Below, in pieces: positions 53,654 to 63,391 of a stretch of DNA of 64,000 nucleotides. This stretch comes from Saprospiraceae bacterium (GTDB lineage: Bacteria; Bacteroidota; Bacteroidia; Chitinophagales; Saprospiraceae): contig JAHDFP010000009.1 in NCBI GenBank assembly GCA_020628095.1, positions 91,601-155,600 on the forward strand, written 5' to 3'. How positions within the stretch are numbered: position 1 is the stretch's first letter; each line of letters opens with the position of its first letter. The notes below the pieces were generated by a model. That model searched no databases. It was not told where the DNA came from and worked only from the letters and a program-made list of their open reading frames with translations. Position numbers and translations under genes: made by a program.

Positions 53654-54181
53654 TTGATAGATACACTCATTTCATCAAAGACTCGCGTCAAATTATTGTT
53701 GAAATTTTTTCTCAATGCTAATAACAAAAGCTACCTGAGAGGATTAGAGCAAGAATTTGGAGAGTCTACTAATGCGATAAGAGTAGAACTCAATAGATTT
53801 GAGAAATCAGGCATGCTAAAGTCCTTTAGCATGGGTAACAAAAAGTTTTTTCAGGCCAATAGAGAGCATCCGCTCTTTAAGGATATTCAGAATTTGGTAT
53901 TAAAGCATGTTGGTTTTGATAAGATTATCGCCAATGTGATCAATAAGTTAGGCTCGCTACAGAGAGTATACGTCGTGGGTGCCTTTGCCAAAGGTCTCAA
54001 TAGCTCGGTGGTGGATCTGATTATGATAGGGGATATAAAGAAAGATTATTTTATCTCTCTTGTGGAGAAAGCAGAAGTTCTAATCGGAAGACGGATTAGA
54101 CATATTATATATAAGGAAATAGGAGATGTGGACTGGGATCAGTATACTGACGAACCACTATTACTTTGGGAGGCTGACTAA
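53654..54181 (+). CDS. Winged-helix regulator with a nucleotidyltransferase-like domain
   Basis: 175 residues from TTG at 53654. Residues 5-70 form a winged helix (YLRGLEQEFGESTNAIRVEL, NRFEKSGMLKSF). Residues 95-160 look like a small NTase-fold domain (VYVVGAFAKGLNSSVVDLIM) lacking the GSxxxG-D-D residues. Proteins of this build are common at the head of Bacteroidota polysaccharide loci, where they likely control transcription. It sits 9 bases before the NusG-like gene. Confidence 0.82.
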   Translation: MIDTLISSKTRVKLLLKFFLNANNKSYLRGLEQEFGESTNAIRVELNRFEKSGMLKSFSMGNKKFFQANREHPLFKDIQNLVLKHVGFDKIIANVINKLGSLQRVYVVGAFAKGLNSSVVDLIMIGDIKKDYFISLVEKAEVLIGRRIRHIIYKEIGDVDWDQYTDEPLLLWEAD

Positions 54182-54190
54182 GAATGGATA

Positions 54191-54712
54191 ATGATTAACC
54201 AGCTATCAGACTCAGAGAAGAAATGGTTTGCGATCAATACGAAGTTCAAATGTGAGAAATATGTCGTCGATATATTATCTAAGGCGGGTATAGAATCTTA
54301 TGTGCCATTGATCGAGACTATCAAAAAGTATAGCTCTAAGGTCAAAAAGTATAAGATACCATTGATTAATTGCTATGCCTTTGTCAAGATTAGTCGTCGG
54401 GAGTATATCAAAGTATTAGAGACGCAGTATGTATTGAAATTTATAAAAGTAGGGCAAGACTTGATTTCGATACCAGAGCATGAAATATTATTGCTAAAGA
54501 AAATAGTAGGAGAATTTAAGGACAAGATGCAGTTAGGAGAGGGCAGTTTTGAGATGGGGCAAGAAGTAGAAGTCATAGCAGGTCAGTTAACAGGTCTCAA
54601 AGGGATTCTTGTCGAATCCAATAACAAATCCGATTTTATTGTTGAGCTGAAGCATATTGGTATTCAATTACAAATAAAAATAGGCGCAAGTCTATTGAAA
54701 CCAGTTTTTTAA
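54191..54712 (+). CDS. NusG-like (UpxY-type) transcription antiterminator
   Basis: 173 residues: an NGN domain (KKWFAINTKFKCEKYVVDIL, CYAFVKISRREY) and a C-terminal KOW motif (VEVIAGQLTGLKGILVE). UpxY proteins keep RNA polymerase elongating through long capsule operons. The operon downstream runs at least 9 kb, a fitting target. A short hairpin, TAGGTC-TTG-GACCTA (54729-54743), follows the stop codon and might be a pause site. Confidence 0.9.
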   Translation: MINQLSDSEKKWFAINTKFKCEKYVVDILSKAGIESYVPLIETIKKYSSKVKKYKIPLINCYAFVKISRREYIKVLETQYVLKFIKVGQDLISIPEHEILLLKKIVGEFKDKMQLGEGSFEMGQEVEVIAGQLTGLKGILVESNNKSDFIVELKHIGIQLQIKIGASLLKPVF

Positions 54713-54820
54713 AAAAATAATTAGAGATTAGGTCTTGGACCTATTATTTACATATTCTTTGTCGGAGATTAAGCCCAGACTTATCATCGGCGAAGCCATA
54801 TAATATCTCCTAAGATAGAG

Positions 54821-56107
54821 ATGACAGATTTGAGTAATATTAAGATATCTATAATCGGATTAGGTTATGTTGGGTTGCCCTTAGCCATCGAGTTTGCTAA
54901 GAAATATCCGACTGTCGGATTTGACATTAATGAGAGAAGAATCTCTGAGCTCAGAAGTGGGAAAGATTCCACCTTAGAAGTCAGCGATCAAGAGCTAATG
55001 CATGTACTGGCATTAGGCGATGGCAAAGGGCTCAACATAACACTTGATGATAAAGATATCTCGGACTGTAATGTACATATCATTACAGTACCTACACCAA
55101 CAGATAAATATAATAGGCCAGTACTGAAGCCATTATTCGCGGCCAGTCGTACAGTTGGAAAACATCTGAAAAAAGGTGATATCGTCATATACGAATCCAC
55201 AGTATTCCCAGGAGCCACAGAGGAAGAATGTGTGCCAGTGTTAGAAGAGGTTTCGGGACTCAAGTTCAATGAAGATATTTATTGTGGATACAGTCCTGAA
55301 AGAATTAACCCAGGTGACAAGGAACATACAGTCACCAAAATACTCAAAGTAACTTCTGGTTCTACAGACGCATCAGCAGAAACTATAGATCAATTATATA
55401 AATCTATAATCGTCGCAGGAACATATAAAGCTAGCTCTATCAAGGTAGCTGAGGCGGCCAAAGTCATAGAGAACAGTCAGCGTGATGTCAATATCGCTTT
55501 CGTCAACGAACTGGCTAAAATATTCAATCTATTAGGTATAGATACTAAAGAAGTACTGGAAGCCGCTGGGACAAAGTGGAATTTTCTGGCTTTCAGACCT
55601 GGTCTTGTAGGTGGACATTGCATAGGAGTCGATCCTTACTACTTGGCGCAGAAAGCTATAGAAGTGGGTTATCATCCAGAAATATTATTGGCTGGAAGAA
55701 GACTCAATGATTCTATGGGTAAATATGTGGCCTCAGAGATTATCAAACTGATGATCGGCAAAGACATCGCTGTCAAAGGTTCTAACATATTGGTCTTAGG
55801 TATTACATTCAAAGAGAATTGTCCAGATATAAGAAATACAAGAGCCATAGATGTCATCAGAGAACTAATGGACTATGAGACGCAGGTGGATGTCTATGAC
55901 TCCTGGGCTGCAAAATCGGATGTCCTGCATGAGTATGGTATAGAAATACACAATGTGCTTCCTGATGCTAGATACGATGCAGTAATATTGACTGTGGCGC
56001 ACAAGGAATTTCTAGAGCTGGACCTAAAGGCTCAGCTCAAACCAAATGGTATAATCTACGATGTCAAAAGCATCTTACCTAAGGACCATATAGATGGTAG
56101 ACTGTAA
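54821..56107 (+). CDS. UDP-N-acetylhexosamine 6-dehydrogenase (TviB/WbpA-like)
   Basis: 428 residues. Rossmann motif [13 protein letters not shown], catalytic Cys in [13 protein letters not shown], substrate motif [10 protein letters not shown] and the C-terminal [20 protein letters not shown]. These features match the TviB/WbpA/WbpO branch, which makes UDP-GalNAcA or UDP-GlcNAcA, rather than UDP-glucose dehydrogenase. Pairs with the epimerase gene 18 bases on. Confidence 0.93.
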   Translation: MTDLSNIKISIIGLGYVGLPLAIEFAKKYPTVGFDINERRISELRSGKDSTLEVSDQELMHVLALGDGKGLNITLDDKDISDCNVHIITVPTPTDKYNRPVLKPLFAASRTVGKHLKKGDIVIYESTVFPGATEEECVPVLEEVSGLKFNEDIYCGYSPERINPGDKEHTVTKILKVTSGSTDASAETIDQLYKSIIVAGTYKASSIKVAEAAKVIENSQRDVNIAFVNELAKIFNLLGIDTKEVLEAAGTKWNFLAFRPGLVGGHCIGVDPYYLAQKAIEVGYHPEILLAGRRLNDSMGKYVASEIIKLMIGKDIAVKGSNILVLGITFKENCPDIRNTRAIDVIRELMDYETQVDVYDSWAAKSDVLHEYGIEIHNVLPDARYDAVILTVAHKEFLELDLKAQLKPNGIIYDVKSILPKDHIDGRL

Positions 56108-56125
56108 TTACAAACAGTATATAGA

Positions 56126-57076
56126 TTGAGCAGAGTACTAGTTACTGGTGGAGCAGGATTTATAGGGTCTAATCTAGTGGAGACCTTGTTAGGTATGTCT
56201 CAGGTGGAGCATGTCAGAGTAATAGATAATCTTTCCACAGGCTCTTATGATAATCTCACCGAGTTTGAGTCCAATACCAAATTTGAGTTTATCAATGGTG
56301 ATATAAGAGACTACGATTTTTGTCTGAAAGCTGTAGAAGGAATGGACCTGATTTCTCATCAGGCGGCATTAGGTTCCGTACCGAGATCTATCAAAGACCC
56401 GATTACCAGCAATGATGTAAACATAACTGGTACGCTACATGTCTTGCAAGCTGCTAAAGAATCAAAAGTCAAAAGAGTAGTGTTCGCAGCTTCCTCGTCT
56501 ACTTATGGAGATAGCATAGAATTACCTAAAGTAGAAGACAAAATTGGCAAGCCACTATCACCGTATGCCATTACTAAATATGTCAACGAGTTATACGCGG
56601 ATATATACAAATCAACTTATGACCTAGATTACATTGGCCTTAGATACTTTAATGTATTCGGTCCAAAGCAAAGTCCTAAGGGGGCTTATGCCGCTGTGAT
56701 ACCTATATTCATAACCGCAGCACTGGCAGATAAGTCAGCAAGAATCAATGGAGATGGATCATTTAGCCGAGACTTTACTTATGTACAGAATGCGGTACAG
56801 GCTAACTGTAAGGCATTATTCACCGATAATCAGGATGCTCTTAACCGAGTCTATAATGTCGCCTGTGGAGAACGGACAACACTCAATGAGTTGTGGAAGG
56901 GAATAACAGAAGTGCTGGGTAAAGATATCGAAGCAGAACATGGCCCACAAAGACAAGGCGATATTCCACATAGTTTAGCTAATATAGAATTAGCGCAAAA
57001 GCATTTAGGATATAATCCCTCGCATAAGCTAAAAGAGGGATTGCGGGAAACTATCCAATGGTATAAAAACCAATGA
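56126..57076 (+). CDS. UDP-GlcNAc/GlcNAcA C4-epimerase (TviC/WbpP-like)
   Basis: 316 residues from TTG at 56126 (MSRVLVTGGAGFIGSNLVET). NAD motif GGAGFIGS, catalytic YAITK in SPYAITKYVNEL, and LGSVPRSIKDP and GLRYFNVFGPKQSP typical of the TviC/WbpP branch. Pairing with TviB-like enzyme suggests N-acetylgalactosaminuronate synthesis. The stop overlaps the next gene (ATGA). Confidence 0.92.
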   Translation: MSRVLVTGGAGFIGSNLVETLLGMSQVEHVRVIDNLSTGSYDNLTEFESNTKFEFINGDIRDYDFCLKAVEGMDLISHQAALGSVPRSIKDPITSNDVNITGTLHVLQAAKESKVKRVVFAASSSTYGDSIELPKVEDKIGKPLSPYAITKYVNELYADIYKSTYDLDYIGLRYFNVFGPKQSPKGAYAAVIPIFITAALADKSARINGDGSFSRDFTYVQNAVQANCKALFTDNQDALNRVYNVACGERTTLNELWKGITEVLGKDIEAEHGPQRQGDIPHSLANIELAQKHLGYNPSHKLKEGLRETIQWYKNQ

Positions 57077-58863
57077 GCGCTACTAACAAGTCTGGTATAG
57101 TACAAACGGTCAAGAATGTTTACTCCATTCTCAGTCCTAAGCAGAGAAAGCAGTGCCTGTTCATGTTTATGTTGTTATTGGTTAATTCTGTGCTAGATGT
57201 GATGGGGATAGGGATGATCTACCCTCTGATAGACGCCTCTCTTAATAACCAACTTATCAGCGAAAAACCTTACCTGAACTATTTCTATACCACGTTCAAT
57301 TTTGATGATAGCGTAGAATTTATAATTGCTATTGCTATCGTGGTTTTAATTGTATTGGTTGTTAAGAATCTGGCGAGCTTTTTCATTTATCTGATACAGA
57401 CAAGATTTGCTTTTAATGTCGCTCTGGATTTGAATAAAAGAATGTTCAGGCACTATTACAAGAGAGGCTTTTCTTTTTTGAAGGATGAAAACTCAGGAAC
57501 TCAGCTATACAATGTCAAACAAGCACCAGAGGTGTTTGCTCAGAATGTACTGATGCAGGTGCTTAATTACTTTACGGAGTTGTTTATACTATCATTGATA
57601 TTGATAGGACTGATTGTCTATAAGCCGATCGTCATCCTATTGTTCTTATTTGTGATTGCGCCGATATTTTTGATTTTCTATTTTTTAGTCAATAAAAAAT
57701 TGAAATCTCTCGGGGAGGAGTATCAGAGGCTATTTCCTATTTCTTCTAACTCCGTCTTAGAATCAATGAAAGCCTACGTTGATGTCAAATTGCTTAATAA
57801 AGAGATCAAGTTTCTCGATTACTTTTTGGGCAGCCAAAAGAAAATATTTGACGTCGTGGTCTTGCGTAATGCAATTAAGATTGTACCGAATAACTTCAGA
57901 GACATCATACTTGTATTCGGAGTTATTGCGATCCTTACGGCCGCATGGATGTTCCCAGAGAATAAGGGAACGATCGTACCGACCTTAAGTCTTTTTGCAC
58001 TGTCTGCATATCGTGTCATTCCTTCGATTAATAAGATTCTTTCCAGTATGATGGATATCAAAAACAGGTATCCTGTATTCGATATATTAGCTCCTACAAA
58101 AGAAGCGGATAGTCATGACGCCTTTCAGGTTGTAGAGAAATTGCCCTTTGAAGAGTCTATCGAATTGAAGAATATTTCATTTGACTATAATGATGGCGAT
58201 AAGGTATTGGATGACATAAGTCTCAAAATATTGAAAGGAGAGACGGTAGGGATTATCGGTCAGTCAGGGTCGGGTAAGACGACGTTAGTTAATTTGCTAC
58301 TAGGGTTATTGCCGCAGAATATAGGAGAAATTGTAGTGGACGGAACAGAAATAAAAACGGAAACGATAGCCCGTTTTCAAAAGATTATAGGTTATGTGCA
58401 GCAAGAGGTCTTTATCAAAGATGCCACGCTAAGGGAGAATATTGCTTTCGGAGAAGAAATAGACGAAATCTCTGATGCCAAGCTAGACTACGCTGTACGG
58501 GGGGCTATGTTAGATTCTTTTCTGGAAAAGTCCAGTGAAGGTTATGAGATGATGCTGGGTGAGAATGGAATGAAATTGTCGGGAGGACAAAAGCAACGTA
58601 TAGGAATTGCAAGGGCTCTCTATAAAGACCCGGATATATTGGTCTTAGACGAAATCACGAGTGCTTTGGATATCGAGACCGAGAAAGGTATCATAGAGAC
58701 TATAGAGCATCTTACTAAGTTAGATAAGACGGTATTTATAATTGCTCACCGTATTACGACATTGAGAAGTAGTGATAGAATATATGAACTAGAAAAAGGC
58801 AGGGTAAGTCGCATACTGAAGTATGAAGAATTATTCGATGAAAAAATACTAAAGGCAAGTTAG
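57073..58863 (+). CDS. ABC-type lipid-linked oligosaccharide flippase (PglK/MsbA-like)
   Basis: 596 residues: six membrane helices in 20-320 and an ATPase with Walker A GQSGSGKT, signature LSGGQ in GMKLSGGQKQRIGIA and Walker B DILVLDE. Full-length half-transporter. In a polysaccharide locus it likely flips lipid-linked repeat units across the inner membrane. Overlaps the epimerase by 4 bases and precedes the oxidase gene by 3. Confidence 0.9.
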   Translation: MSATNKSGIVQTVKNVYSILSPKQRKQCLFMFMLLLVNSVLDVMGIGMIYPLIDASLNNQLISEKPYLNYFYTTFNFDDSVEFIIAIAIVVLIVLVVKNLASFFIYLIQTRFAFNVALDLNKRMFRHYYKRGFSFLKDENSGTQLYNVKQAPEVFAQNVLMQVLNYFTELFILSLILIGLIVYKPIVILLFLFVIAPIFLIFYFLVNKKLKSLGEEYQRLFPISSNSVLESMKAYVDVKLLNKEIKFLDYFLGSQKKIFDVVVLRNAIKIVPNNFRDIILVFGVIAILTAAWMFPENKGTIVPTLSLFALSAYRVIPSINKILSSMMDIKNRYPVFDILAPTKEADSHDAFQVVEKLPFEESIELKNISFDYNDGDKVLDDISLKILKGETVGIIGQSGSGKTTLVNLLLGLLPQNIGEIVVDGTEIKTETIARFQKIIGYVQQEVFIKDATLRENIAFGEEIDEISDAKLDYAVRGAMLDSFLEKSSEGYEMMLGENGMKLSGGQKQRIGIARALYKDPDILVLDEITSALDIETEKGIIETIEHLTKLDKTVFIIAHRITTLRSSDRIYELEKGRVSRILKYEELFDEKILKAS

Positions 58864-58866
58864 GAA

Positions 58867-60060
58867 ATGATCTACGATGTCGCCATAACAGGAGGAGGAA
58901 TAGTCGGATTGGCCACAGCCTATAAGTTGCTGGAAAAAACGCCAGGGCTCAAGATTTGCCTTATAGAAAAGGAGAAGACTATCGCCAAGCATCAGACAGG
59001 CAATAATAGTGGTGTGATACACTCAGGCATATACTATAAGCCTGGATCTCTCAAGGCTAAAAATTGTCTCAAGGGTTATGATCTGATGATAGACTACTGT
59101 AATCAGAAGTCCATTACTTATGATCTATGCGCCAAGCTGATAGTCGCTAAAGACGAAAGCGAAATCCCTAATATGAATGTACTCTACCAACGCGGTATAG
59201 ACAAGGGTATGAAGGGATTGGAAATAGTAGATCAGAAAGGCATTACAGAAGTAGAGCCACATATCAAAGGGGTGAAGGCCATCTATGTTCCACAGGCTGG
59301 TATCATCGATTATAAAGAAGTCGCACAAAAGATAAGAGAGGACCTAGAGGCTAAGGGTTGTCATTTTGTTTTTAGCGAAAGAGTTAGTGATTTTGATATA
59401 TCTAAGGATGTAAAGGTCAAAACGACCAAAGCCACTTATGATGCAAGATTTCTTATCAACTGTGCTGGATTATACTCCGATGTGATTGCTAAGAAATCGG
59501 GTTTTGAAGTGGATTATAAGATTATACCATTCAGGGGTGAGTACTATATACTGGATGAGGAGAGCAGTAAGTTGGTCAATGGATTAATCTATCCTGTGCC
59601 TAATCCTGATCTTCCATTTTTAGGTGTACACCTCACTAAGAAGTTAGATGGAATAGTGGAAGCAGGTCCTAATGCGGTTTTGGCATTTAAGAGAGAGGGA
59701 TATAAGTTTACTGATATTAAGTTATCGGAGTTATCGGAGACTCTGAGGTATAGCGGATTTAGAAAATTAGTGGCAAAGTATTCTTCTATTGGATTTTCGG
59801 AATTTCGTAGATCACTGTCTAAGAGAAAATTTCTCAATGACGTCAGAGAGTTTCTTCCTCAGTTGGGAATGAGTAATATTAAGTATAGAGGAGCAGGGGT
59901 ACGTGCTCAGGCATGTGATAAGTCTGGCAATCTGTTAGATGATTTTTTGATATTAGAAAAAGACAATGTTGTCAATGTATGTAATTCGCCTTCGCCAGCA
60001 GCTACAAGTTGTTTCGCGATAGGAGAGACAATTGCGTCTTACTATTTTAACAATAACTAA
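58867..60060 (+). CDS. LhgO-like FAD-dependent 2-hydroxyglutarate oxidase family protein
   Basis: 397 residues. FAD motif GGGIVGLATA near the N-terminus (8-17), HQTGNNSGVIHSGIYYKPGS and AGVRAQACD, both typical of LhgO (YgaF). The family oxidises L-2-hydroxyglutarate. Its place within a tight polysaccharide operon suggests either a related sugar acid substrate or a moonlighting insertion; unresolved. Confidence 0.88.
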   Translation: MIYDVAITGGGIVGLATAYKLLEKTPGLKICLIEKEKTIAKHQTGNNSGVIHSGIYYKPGSLKAKNCLKGYDLMIDYCNQKSITYDLCAKLIVAKDESEIPNMNVLYQRGIDKGMKGLEIVDQKGITEVEPHIKGVKAIYVPQAGIIDYKEVAQKIREDLEAKGCHFVFSERVSDFDISKDVKVKTTKATYDARFLINCAGLYSDVIAKKSGFEVDYKIIPFRGEYYILDEESSKLVNGLIYPVPNPDLPFLGVHLTKKLDGIVEAGPNAVLAFKREGYKFTDIKLSELSETLRYSGFRKLVAKYSSIGFSEFRRSLSKRKFLNDVREFLPQLGMSNIKYRGAGVRAQACDKSGNLLDDFLILEKDNVVNVCNSPSPAATSCFAIGETIASYYFNNN

Positions 60061-60064
60061 AAGG

Positions 60065-61048
60065 ATGAACGTATTAGTTACAGGCGGGGCAGGATTTATA
60101 GGGAGTCATATTGTGGATTTGTTATTATCAAAAGGGCACGATGTCATAGTGCTAGATAATTTCAGTACAGGCAGACCTCAGAATCTGGATCATGTCAAGG
60201 ATAAGATCAAGTTGGTCCAATGCGATATAGGTATAGAGGGAGATTGGACTAAATGTTTTGATGGAGTCGATTGGGTTTTGCACATTGCCGCATTGGCCGA
60301 TATAGTGCCTAGTATCCAAAATCCAGACAGCTATTACAGGTCTAATGTCACGGGTACATTTAACGTTCTGCAGGCTTGTAGGGAACATGGTATCAAACGA
60401 GTAGTCTACGCAGCGTCTTCTTCTTGTTACGGGATTCCTGATTCTTATCCGACGTCAGAGGAAGCAGAGATACGAGTAGAGTATCCTTATGCGATGACTA
60501 AAAGGTTAGGAGAAGAATTAGTTATGCACTGGAGCAAGGTCTATGGACTTCCTGCACTCTCAGTCAGATTCTTTAATGTCTATGGGCCAAGGTCAAGGAC
60601 ATCTGGTACTTATGGCGCAGTATTCGGCGTATTCTTAGCTCAGAAATTGGCAGGCGAACCATTTACCGTTGTCGGAGATGGTGAGCAGACAAGAGATTTT
60701 ACTTATGTGACTGACGTGGCAGCAGCCGTACTAGCAGCCGCAGAATCTGATAAGACTGGAGAAATATATAATATAGGCAGTGGTAAGACTGTCTCGGTCA
60801 ATAGATTAGTAGAACTCTTAGGTGGAGAAAAGGTGCACATACCTAAGAGACCAGGAGAACCTGATTGTACTTTTGCCGATATCAACAAAATACAAAGAGA
60901 TCTTAACTGGTCTCCCCAAGTTCCTATAGAAGATGGGGTGGCTGAGATGATTAAGCAGATCGATTACTGGAGAGAAGCTCCTGTATGGACTCCTGATAAA
61001 ATAGAAGAGGCCACTAAAGATTGGTTCAAATACTTAGGTGACGACTAA
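60065..61048 (+). CDS. NAD-dependent sugar-nucleotide epimerase/dehydratase
   Basis: 327 residues from ATG at 60065 (MNVLVTGGAGFIGSHIVDLL), preferred over an upstream frame that overlaps the oxidase gene. Catalytic YAMTK in YPYAMTKRLGEE, and ASSSCYGIPDSYPTS. Extended SDR of the UDP-glucose 4-epimerase group; substrate unknown. The last 30 residues (WREAPVWTPDKIEEATKDWF) extend beyond the usual end. It overlaps the next gene's GTG at 61038. Confidence 0.9.
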   Translation: MNVLVTGGAGFIGSHIVDLLLSKGHDVIVLDNFSTGRPQNLDHVKDKIKLVQCDIGIEGDWTKCFDGVDWVLHIAALADIVPSIQNPDSYYRSNVTGTFNVLQACREHGIKRVVYAASSSCYGIPDSYPTSEEAEIRVEYPYAMTKRLGEELVMHWSKVYGLPALSVRFFNVYGPRSRTSGTYGAVFGVFLAQKLAGEPFTVVGDGEQTRDFTYVTDVAAAVLAAAESDKTGEIYNIGSGKTVSVNRLVELLGGEKVHIPKRPGEPDCTFADINKIQRDLNWSPQVPIEDGVAEMIKQIDYWREAPVWTPDKIEEATKDWFKYLGDD

Positions 61049-61841
61049 AGAAAAAGTGAAGGTCAAAGCATTATTACTAGCAGCAGGATTAGGTACTCGA
61101 CTGAGACCTCTGACTAATCATTGGCCTAAGTGTCTCATGCCTATTGGTGGCAGACCATTATTAGAGTATTGGTTGCATGATCTCAAAGAAATAGGTGTAG
61201 AAGACGTTCTGGTCAATATGCACTATTTCAACGAAATATTTGAGTCCTTCTTAGGACAAGAAACTTATCAAGGGTGGGTAACAAGTGATTACGAAAAGAA
61301 CCTACTTGGTACTGCTGGCACACTGAGGAAGCATTATGATTATTATAAGGATGCTACTGTCTTGTTGGTGCATGCGGATAATTTTTGTCAGTGTGATTTA
61401 GGCGCGTTTATAGAGGCGCATAATAATAGACCATCAGGTACGGTTATGACGATGATGACATTTACATCACCGACCCCGGAGACTTGCGGCATCGTCGAAT
61501 TAAGCGATAATGGTATAGTCCAGACCATGCACGAAAAAGTAGAGAACCCGCCAGGAAACAAAGCCAATGCAGCCGTCTATCTTTTAGAACCAGAAATACT
61601 GGACTGGATCAAAGATCAGAATGGAATATTTGATTTTAGTACAGAGGTGTTGCCAAGATACTTTGGTAAGATGTACAGTTGGCATAACGGTCAAGTGCAT
61701 CGGGATATAGGCAATGTTCCAAGTCTTAAAGCAGTCCAAAATGAAATTATAAGAGAATTGCCAGAGATGGCTTCCACAGATTGGAATGAGGACTTTAAGC
61801 AACATGATATTCATAGATTACTTAATTCTATTCATAATTGA
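61038..61841 (+). CDS. Sugar-phosphate nucleotidyltransferase
   Basis: 267 residues from GTG at 61038; a second GTG at 61056 (MKVKALLLAAGLGTRLRPLT) is equally plausible. The signature LAAGLGTRLRPLT and WPKCLMPIGGRPLLEYWL mark the NTP_transferase family (mannose-1-P guanylyl- or HddC-like). LVHADNFCQCDL holds the metal site. Placed directly before the HldE-like gene (4-base overlap), which suggests they act on the same sugar phosphate, perhaps a heptose. Confidence 0.88.
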   Translation: MTTKEKVKVKALLLAAGLGTRLRPLTNHWPKCLMPIGGRPLLEYWLHDLKEIGVEDVLVNMHYFNEIFESFLGQETYQGWVTSDYEKNLLGTAGTLRKHYDYYKDATVLLVHADNFCQCDLGAFIEAHNNRPSGTVMTMMTFTSPTPETCGIVELSDNGIVQTMHEKVENPPGNKANAAVYLLEPEILDWIKDQNGIFDFSTEVLPRYFGKMYSWHNGQVHRDIGNVPSLKAVQNEIIRELPEMASTDWNEDFKQHDIHRLLNSIHN

Positions 61842-63376
61842 ATCCAAAAGATAAAATAGTAGATATAGCGTCAGTCAGGTCATCACAGACCTTGACTAAT
61901 CAAGGCAGTCAAATCGTCTTGTGTCATGGACATTTTAATATTATCCATCCAGGTCACCTGAGATTTTTACAACATGCTAAATCATTAGGTGACACCCTGA
62001 TACTTGGTATACATAATGACGAGTATTTTGTGGAGCGCGAGCGCTCTCATTATTACTCGCAAGACCTGAGATCAGAAACGGTATCGACAATTCAGTCTGT
62101 TGATTATGTGATCCCTTTTGATAAGGAGAATGATTTTGTGGAGCTGGTGAGATTGCTGCAGCCGTCTGTATATATAATGGGTAAGGAGTTCGAGCATGAG
62201 CGCAGAGCGGAGGTCATTGAGCTTATTGAGACTTGCGATAGCATTGGCTGCAAGGTTGTATTTCATGCGGGTGAGATACAGTATTCTGACCCCGACATAT
62301 TTACCACTAACCAATCTAAACTCAAAGACGATCGCATTCAGTTGTTTAATGCCGCTTGCAAAAAGTTGGACATCAATGCACCGACGCTATTAGATCACAT
62401 TTCTAATTTCGGCAAAGCCAAAATATTAGTCATAGGTGATACGATAATAGATCAGTATGTGGCTTGCGATGCCTTAGGTATGAGTAGTGAAGCTCCCGTA
62501 TTAGTTGTCAAGGAAATGACTTCTAAGCAATTCATAGGAGGAGCGGCTATTATAGCGGCGCACATTAACGGGTTAGGAGCAGATTGTCATTATTTGTCTG
62601 TCGTGGGCGAAGATGATCCTGCGGAGTATCTCAGGACGGAGTTTGATCTATACGGTATATCCAGTAGCTTGATAGTTGATAAAAATAGGCCTACCTCGTT
62701 TAAGATAAGATACATGGTCGATAACCAAAAGCTTTTCAGGGTAAGTCGCCTATCAGAGCATTCCATAGATAAGGAGTTAGAGGATAAAGTAATCAAGGTA
62801 TTAGAAGAAAAGATGCCTCATTATGATACGGTATTAGTATCTGACTTTGTATATGGTGTCATCACACCGCGTGTGCTTAAGGCACTCATAGAGTTAGCGG
62901 AGAAGCATGAGGTCAACTTACTAGGCGACCTCCAGTGTAGCAGTCAGGTAGGCAAAGTCACTAAGTTTACTAACTTCGAGCTGATTTGTCCGACTGAGAA
63001 GGAAGCCAGAATAGCCCTTAATAATCAAGGGGACAGTCTGGAGTGGATAGCTAATGCCATTATGAAAGAGACGGCTACACCTAATTTGTTGCTAAAATTA
63101 GGCTCTAAAGGATTCATAGCCTATGCGACTAATCCAGAGACAGGCTTTGTCCAGAGGCAACATTTTCCTGCCTTAGAGACTAATCCGAGAGATGTAACCG
63201 GCGCAGGTGATGCATTGATATCTTGTATGGCGGTTTCTCTTAGTGTAGGAGCCAGTATTATGGAGGCTTCAGCGATAGCTTCTTGTATGGCCGCCATCGC
63301 TGTGCAGAATATTGGTAATATTCCTATTGAAAATTCCGTTTTGAAAGGTAAGCTGTTACAAAGTATAGTTAATTAA
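61838..63376 (+). CDS. Bifunctional HldE-like enzyme with reversed domain order
   Basis: 512 residues from TTG at 61838. The N-terminal 1-150 is a cytidylyltransferase-fold domain (CHGHFNIIHPGH, His37 and His40 of HxGH). Residues 190-512 are a PfkB/ribokinase-type sugar kinase (VIGDTIIDQYVACDALGMSS, catalytic GAGD 455-458). In E. coli HldE the kinase comes first; here it is second. It may make ADP- or CDP-activated heptose-like sugars. No GmhA or GmhB is in the window. Confidence 0.88.
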   Translation: MNPKDKIVDIASVRSSQTLTNQGSQIVLCHGHFNIIHPGHLRFLQHAKSLGDTLILGIHNDEYFVERERSHYYSQDLRSETVSTIQSVDYVIPFDKENDFVELVRLLQPSVYIMGKEFEHERRAEVIELIETCDSIGCKVVFHAGEIQYSDPDIFTTNQSKLKDDRIQLFNAACKKLDINAPTLLDHISNFGKAKILVIGDTIIDQYVACDALGMSSEAPVLVVKEMTSKQFIGGAAIIAAHINGLGADCHYLSVVGEDDPAEYLRTEFDLYGISSSLIVDKNRPTSFKIRYMVDNQKLFRVSRLSEHSIDKELEDKVIKVLEEKMPHYDTVLVSDFVYGVITPRVLKALIELAEKHEVNLLGDLQCSSQVGKVTKFTNFELICPTEKEARIALNNQGDSLEWIANAIMKETATPNLLLKLGSKGFIAYATNPETGFVQRQHFPALETNPRDVTGAGDALISCMAVSLSVGASIMEASAIASCMAAIAVQNIGNIPIENSVLKGKLLQSIVN

Positions 63377-63391
63377 CAAAAAAACACTGAA

